DNA of 64,000 nt, taken from assembly GCA_037131065.1 (NCBI GenBank), contig JBAXRT010000001.1, forward strand, positions 1 through 64,000, in the 5' to 3' direction. A program made the position numbers and the translations under genes. This document shows, piece by piece, positions 61,364 through 64,000 of the stretch. The stretch's first letter is position 1, and each line of letters opens with the position of its first letter. The notes beneath the pieces are model-generated. The model made no database searches. It saw nothing but the letters and a program-made list of their open reading frames with translations, and was not told the origin of the DNA. The stretch comes from JBAXRT01 sp037131065 (GTDB taxonomy: Bacteria; Bacteroidota; Bacteroidia; Bacteroidales; FEN-979).

Positions 61364-62650
61364 TCAGGTCTTTCTCTTCTCTTTCTTGGCGGCAGGGAAA
61401 AGAACATTATTGAGGATAAGCCTGTAGCCTGGTGAGTTGGGATGCAGGTTCAGGTCTGTGGGCGGATCACCTACCAGGTGCTGGTAATCTTCCGGGTCAT
61501 GTCCGCCAAGGAAAGTCCAGGTTCCCTTACCGAAATCCCCGTGAATATAACGTGCTTCCCCAAGGGCTTTACTCTCACCCAGGATAACCACGTTCGACTT
61601 GAGGTATTTCTTGTTGAAGGCTGTCGTCTGTCCCATGAACCCATGGATCAGCGACTCGTGATCCTGGCATAGCATGCTGGGTATCGGATCCCATTTTGCC
61701 GAGAATTCGAACAGGGAAAAGAAATCATTCGCCCAGGTCAGGTTCTTGGGCCTGCTCTCGGTCACATCAATGGATGAGATCTCGTACTCATAGGGATTGT
61801 TGCTTATATGGAAATTATCAAAGGCAAAACACTTGCTGTAATCCAGCTTCGATTGTGCCTCCTGATCCTGAGGATCACTGTCGAACATCACGTCGCAGAT
61901 ATCGACGCCTTCAGCGGCAAGGGCGACATCATAGCTGTCGGGGGCTGAGCACATCGAAAAAAGATAACCCCCGCCAACAACGAAGTCCCTTATCTTCCCG
62001 GCAACGGCAAGTTTCATCTGCGAAACCTTTTGATACCCGAGTTTGGAGGCCATCGACTCATTGATCTTTACATCCTCCTGGTACCATGCAGCATTCCGGT
62101 ATGCCGCCCAGAACTTTCCGTACTGCCCTGTGAAATCTTCATGATGCAGGTGCAGCCAGTCATACAAAGGCAAAACCCCGGAAATGATCTCTTCATCATA
62201 AAGGATGTCATAGGGTATCTCTGCATAGGTCAACACCAGCGTAACCGCATCATCCCAGGGTAGCTTGTTTTTAGGGGAATATACAGCAATCTTAGGCGCC
62301 TTGTGCAGTTTCACATTTTCCATGTTCACCTGCGGTTCGGAGATCTCAAGTAGAATGGCTGAATACTGGGCATCGGCGATCACCTGGTAACTGACTCCCC
62401 GGATATTACACTCCTCCTCCAGCAATTTAGAATAACCGAACATAAAACTACCCCCGCGGTAATTGAGCAGCCAGTCGACCTCGACATCCCGGGTGAGCAC
62501 CCAGTATGCAATCCCATATGATTTCAGATGATTTTTCTGCGTTTCATCCATGGGAATAAGAATGTAAGCGCCGCGGGAAACCAGGGTGGCGAAAAGCAGT
62601 AAAATCAGGAAGGTTAACCGGATATACCCTTGATTAGAACGGCGTCTCAT
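61364..62650 (-). CDS. Exported protein of unknown function, family often labelled asparagine synthetase B
   Basis: A 428-residue protein with an N-terminal hydrophobic segment (about 12-28: LTFLILLLFATLVSRG) followed by AYILIPMDETQKNHLKSYGI. It has none of the AsnB landmarks: no N-terminal Cys glutaminase domain and no SGGxDS pyrophosphatase loop. My recollection is that similar Bacteroidota proteins carry that database label. Conserved-looking phrases include LLNYRGGSFMFG, DLNLHPNSPGYRLILNNVLFP and GKGTWTFLGGHDPEDYQHLV; the middle resembles a glutamine-amidotransferase-like fold (GGGYLFSMCSAPDSYDVALAAEG). Its start overlaps the dnaB end. Confidence 0.65.
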   Translation of the reverse strand: MRRRSNQGYIRLTFLILLLFATLVSRGAYILIPMDETQKNHLKSYGIAYWVLTRDVEVDWLLNYRGGSFMFGYSKLLEEECNIRGVSYQVIADAQYSAILLEISEPQVNMENVKLHKAPKIAVYSPKNKLPWDDAVTLVLTYAEIPYDILYDEEIISGVLPLYDWLHLHHEDFTGQYGKFWAAYRNAAWYQEDVKINESMASKLGYQKVSQMKLAVAGKIRDFVVGGGYLFSMCSAPDSYDVALAAEGVDICDVMFDSDPQDQEAQSKLDYSKCFAFDNFHISNNPYEYEISSIDVTESRPKNLTWANDFFSLFEFSAKWDPIPSMLCQDHESLIHGFMGQTTAFNKKYLKSNVVILGESKALGEARYIHGDFGKGTWTFLGGHDPEDYQHLVGDPPTDLNLHPNSPGYRLILNNVLFPAAKKEKRKT

Positions 62651-64000
62651 GGTCGCTTTCATCATCCATCTTCGACATTATCGTACGCGTGCGTACCGAA
62701 CCATCAAACGAGGAATTGGATGGAATAGTATCTGCCGGAGTGTATTCCATCTCCAGGTCAATGAACTTGGCAAACTTTGAAACAAATTTCATTTTGATAT
62801 CCTTCAGGGGGCCGTTACGGTTCTTGGAAATGCTTACTTCAGCTGCCCCTGATGTGGATTCACCCGCTTCATCAACATCAATTTTATAATATTCGGGCCT
62901 GTAGATGAAAAGGACCATATCAGCATCCTGTTCAATGGATCCCGATTCACGTAAATCGGAAAGGATCGGCTTTGCAGCTGCAGATCTTTTCTCCGGGGCC
63001 CGGCTGAGCTGCGACAACGCGATGACGGGGACGTTAAGCTCCTTTGCCAGGCTTTTCAGGGCTCTTGATATGCTGCTGATCTCCTGCTCGCGATTCCCCT
63101 TGTGCTCCTGGCTTCCCTGCATCAGCTGAAGATAATCCACGACGATCAGCTGGATGTCGTGACGGGCCTTGAGCCTTCGGCATTTTGCACGCAGGTCGAA
63201 GATGGATAATGCAGCAGTATCGTCGATGAACAGAGGAGCCTCAAGAAGTTTGGAGATCTTGGCATTTAGCTGCTCCCACTCAAAATCGGCCATGACCCCA
63301 CGACGCAGTTTCTCCTGGGGAATTTCAGTCTCACTGGAGATCAGCCTTGTTACCAGCTGGATGGCCGACATTTCAAGTGAAAAGAAAGCAACCGGCTTCT
63401 TGAAATCGATTGCGGCATTCCTTGCCATCGTAAGGGCGAAAGCCGTTTTACCCATACCGGGACGGGAAGCAACGATGATGAGATCTGACTTCTGCCAGCC
63501 CGAGGTGATCCTGTCCATCTCACTGAAACCGGATCCGACGCCACGCAGCTGGCCTTCATGCTTCCTCCCTGCCGTTATCTCCTTGATCGCCTCCCTGACG
63601 ATCGACTGCATATCCATGGTTGCCTTCCCGATGCTGCTTTCGCTGATGGCAAAAATTTCGTTCTCCGCTTTGTCGAGAAGATCAAAAACGTCTGTCGTAT
63701 CTTCGTATGCCTCCCTGATGATTCCTGAACTTACCCTGATCAGTTCACGCTGGATGTGTTTCTGAAGAATGATCCTGGAATGAAACTCAATATTTGCAGC
63801 CGAAGCCACACGGTTGGTGAGCATCGTGATGTAGTAAGGACCACCCACTAATTCAAGGGCCCCGCGCTGCCTGAGCTCCTCCGTTACCGTGAGTATGTCG
63901 ACAGGCTGGTTATTGGCGAATAGCTGCTGTATGGCTGCGAAGATCTGCTGATGAGACTCTTTGTAGAATGCTTCAGGTTTCAGGACCTCGATAACCTCTG
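62634..64000 (-). CDS. dnaB: Replicative DNA helicase DnaB, N-terminal end missing
   Basis: The gene runs off the right edge; 455 codons plus stop are present. The frame is open to the edge (EVIEVLKPEAFYKESHQQIF then VDILTVTEELRQRGALELVGG, the helical N-domain). The RecA-like motor has Walker A ASRPGMGKTAFA, VDYLQLMQG as Walker B, and ALSQLSRAPEKRS. No intein interrupts it. It unwinds DNA at the replication fork. The tail (about 40 residues, ending SDHETPF) is acidic. The downstream exported-protein gene begins inside its last codons. Confidence 0.95.
   Translation of the reverse strand, partial: EVIEVLKPEAFYKESHQQIFAAIQQLFANNQPVDILTVTEELRQRGALELVGGPYYITMLTNRVASAANIEFHSRIILQKHIQRELIRVSSGIIREAYEDTTDVFDLLDKAENEIFAISESSIGKATMDMQSIVREAIKEITAGRKHEGQLRGVGSGFSEMDRITSGWQKSDLIIVASRPGMGKTAFALTMARNAAIDFKKPVAFFSLEMSAIQLVTRLISSETEIPQEKLRRGVMADFEWEQLNAKISKLLEAPLFIDDTAALSIFDLRAKCRRLKARHDIQLIVVDYLQLMQGSQEHKGNREQEISSISRALKSLAKELNVPVIALSQLSRAPEKRSAAAKPILSDLRESGSIEQDADMVLFIYRPEYYKIDVDEAGESTSGAAEVSISKNRNGPLKDIKMKFVSKFAKFIDLEMEYTPADTIPSNSSFDGSVRTRTIMSKMDDESDHETPF

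Noticed and set aside
62634..64000. Intein within dnaB
   Set aside because: The motor domain reads continuously from Walker A to the C-terminus with no insertion.

Overview
The window is from a member of the Bacteroidota, most likely an anaerobic or facultative environmental relative of the Bacteroidales. The signs are type IX secretion (T9SS) C-terminal sorting domains on two large exported proteins, promoter elements of the TTTG-N19/20-TAnnTTTG type, DUF4252, PorV-like and HHH/beta-barrel envelope proteins, a single-chain GcvP, and the gene order rsfS-ftsH-LUD-DUF2007-cdsA-psd. No rRNA, tRNA, CRISPR array, insertion sequence or prophage was seen. This is chromosomal, mostly housekeeping sequence with a few accessory modules.

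Layout. 1-125: 5' end of a LamG-like exported protein (minus). 719-7860: a respiratory cluster with a Tat-exported four-cluster Fe-S protein, an NrfD-type quinol subunit fused to a secreted-type domain, a monohaem cytochrome c, a polytopic membrane protein and a seven-haem NapC/NirT-type cytochrome. No catalytic molybdopterin subunit is present. 7888-9975: T9SS beta-propeller protein. 10297-17029: guaB, three SurA/parvulin-type periplasmic chaperones and a MoxR ATPase. 17122-20655: pstSCAB without phoU. 20648-23499: YhcC-type radical SAM protein and a POT peptide transporter. 23660-25323: ECF sigma factor, its putative anti-sigma factor (carrying an in-frame repeat tract) and a DUF4252 protein. 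25375-28256: HHH/beta-barrel protein and PorV-like protein. 28353-34768: DUF2461, psd, cdsA, DUF2007, LUD protein, ftsH, rsfS and a LOG-family protein. 34808-40816: uvrA, a lytic transglycosylase, rfbC and lpdA. 41008-47277: two Cys/Met-metabolism PLP enzymes around thrC, thrH and an SDR gene, then an esterase. 47289-50177: gcvP. 50303-54648: a T9SS PKD protein, an envelope-spanning anti-sigma/beta-barrel protein and its ECF sigma factor. 54773-57187: a divergent membrane pyrophosphatase. 57324-61347: bifunctional nuclease, nucleoside transporter, thyA, folA and a lipoprotein. 61364-64000: an exported protein of unknown function and the C-terminal part of dnaB.

Two things stand out. First, the ECF sigma operon at 52706-54648 and the adjacent T9SS PKD gene share an identically spaced promoter motif, GGCAACC-N13-GTGTTTA. 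The middle gene encodes one chain with a cytoplasmic segment, one transmembrane helix, a linker of about 150 residues and a C-terminal outer-membrane-type beta-barrel. Together they look like a self-contained trans-envelope signalling unit that controls a surface adhesin. Second, the gaps between genes carry a dispersed family of phase-locked heptanucleotide repeats (AAATCNN, GTCAYTC, AGTCNNC). Two copies at unrelated loci share the architecture (AAATCNN)n - 3 nt - (GTCAYTC)n, and one of them lies in frame inside the anti-sigma gene at 24374-24460, adding exactly 29 codons.

Start codons were chosen from signal peptides, family lengths, overlaps and promoter positions, and all functional calls come from reading motifs. 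No database search was run.
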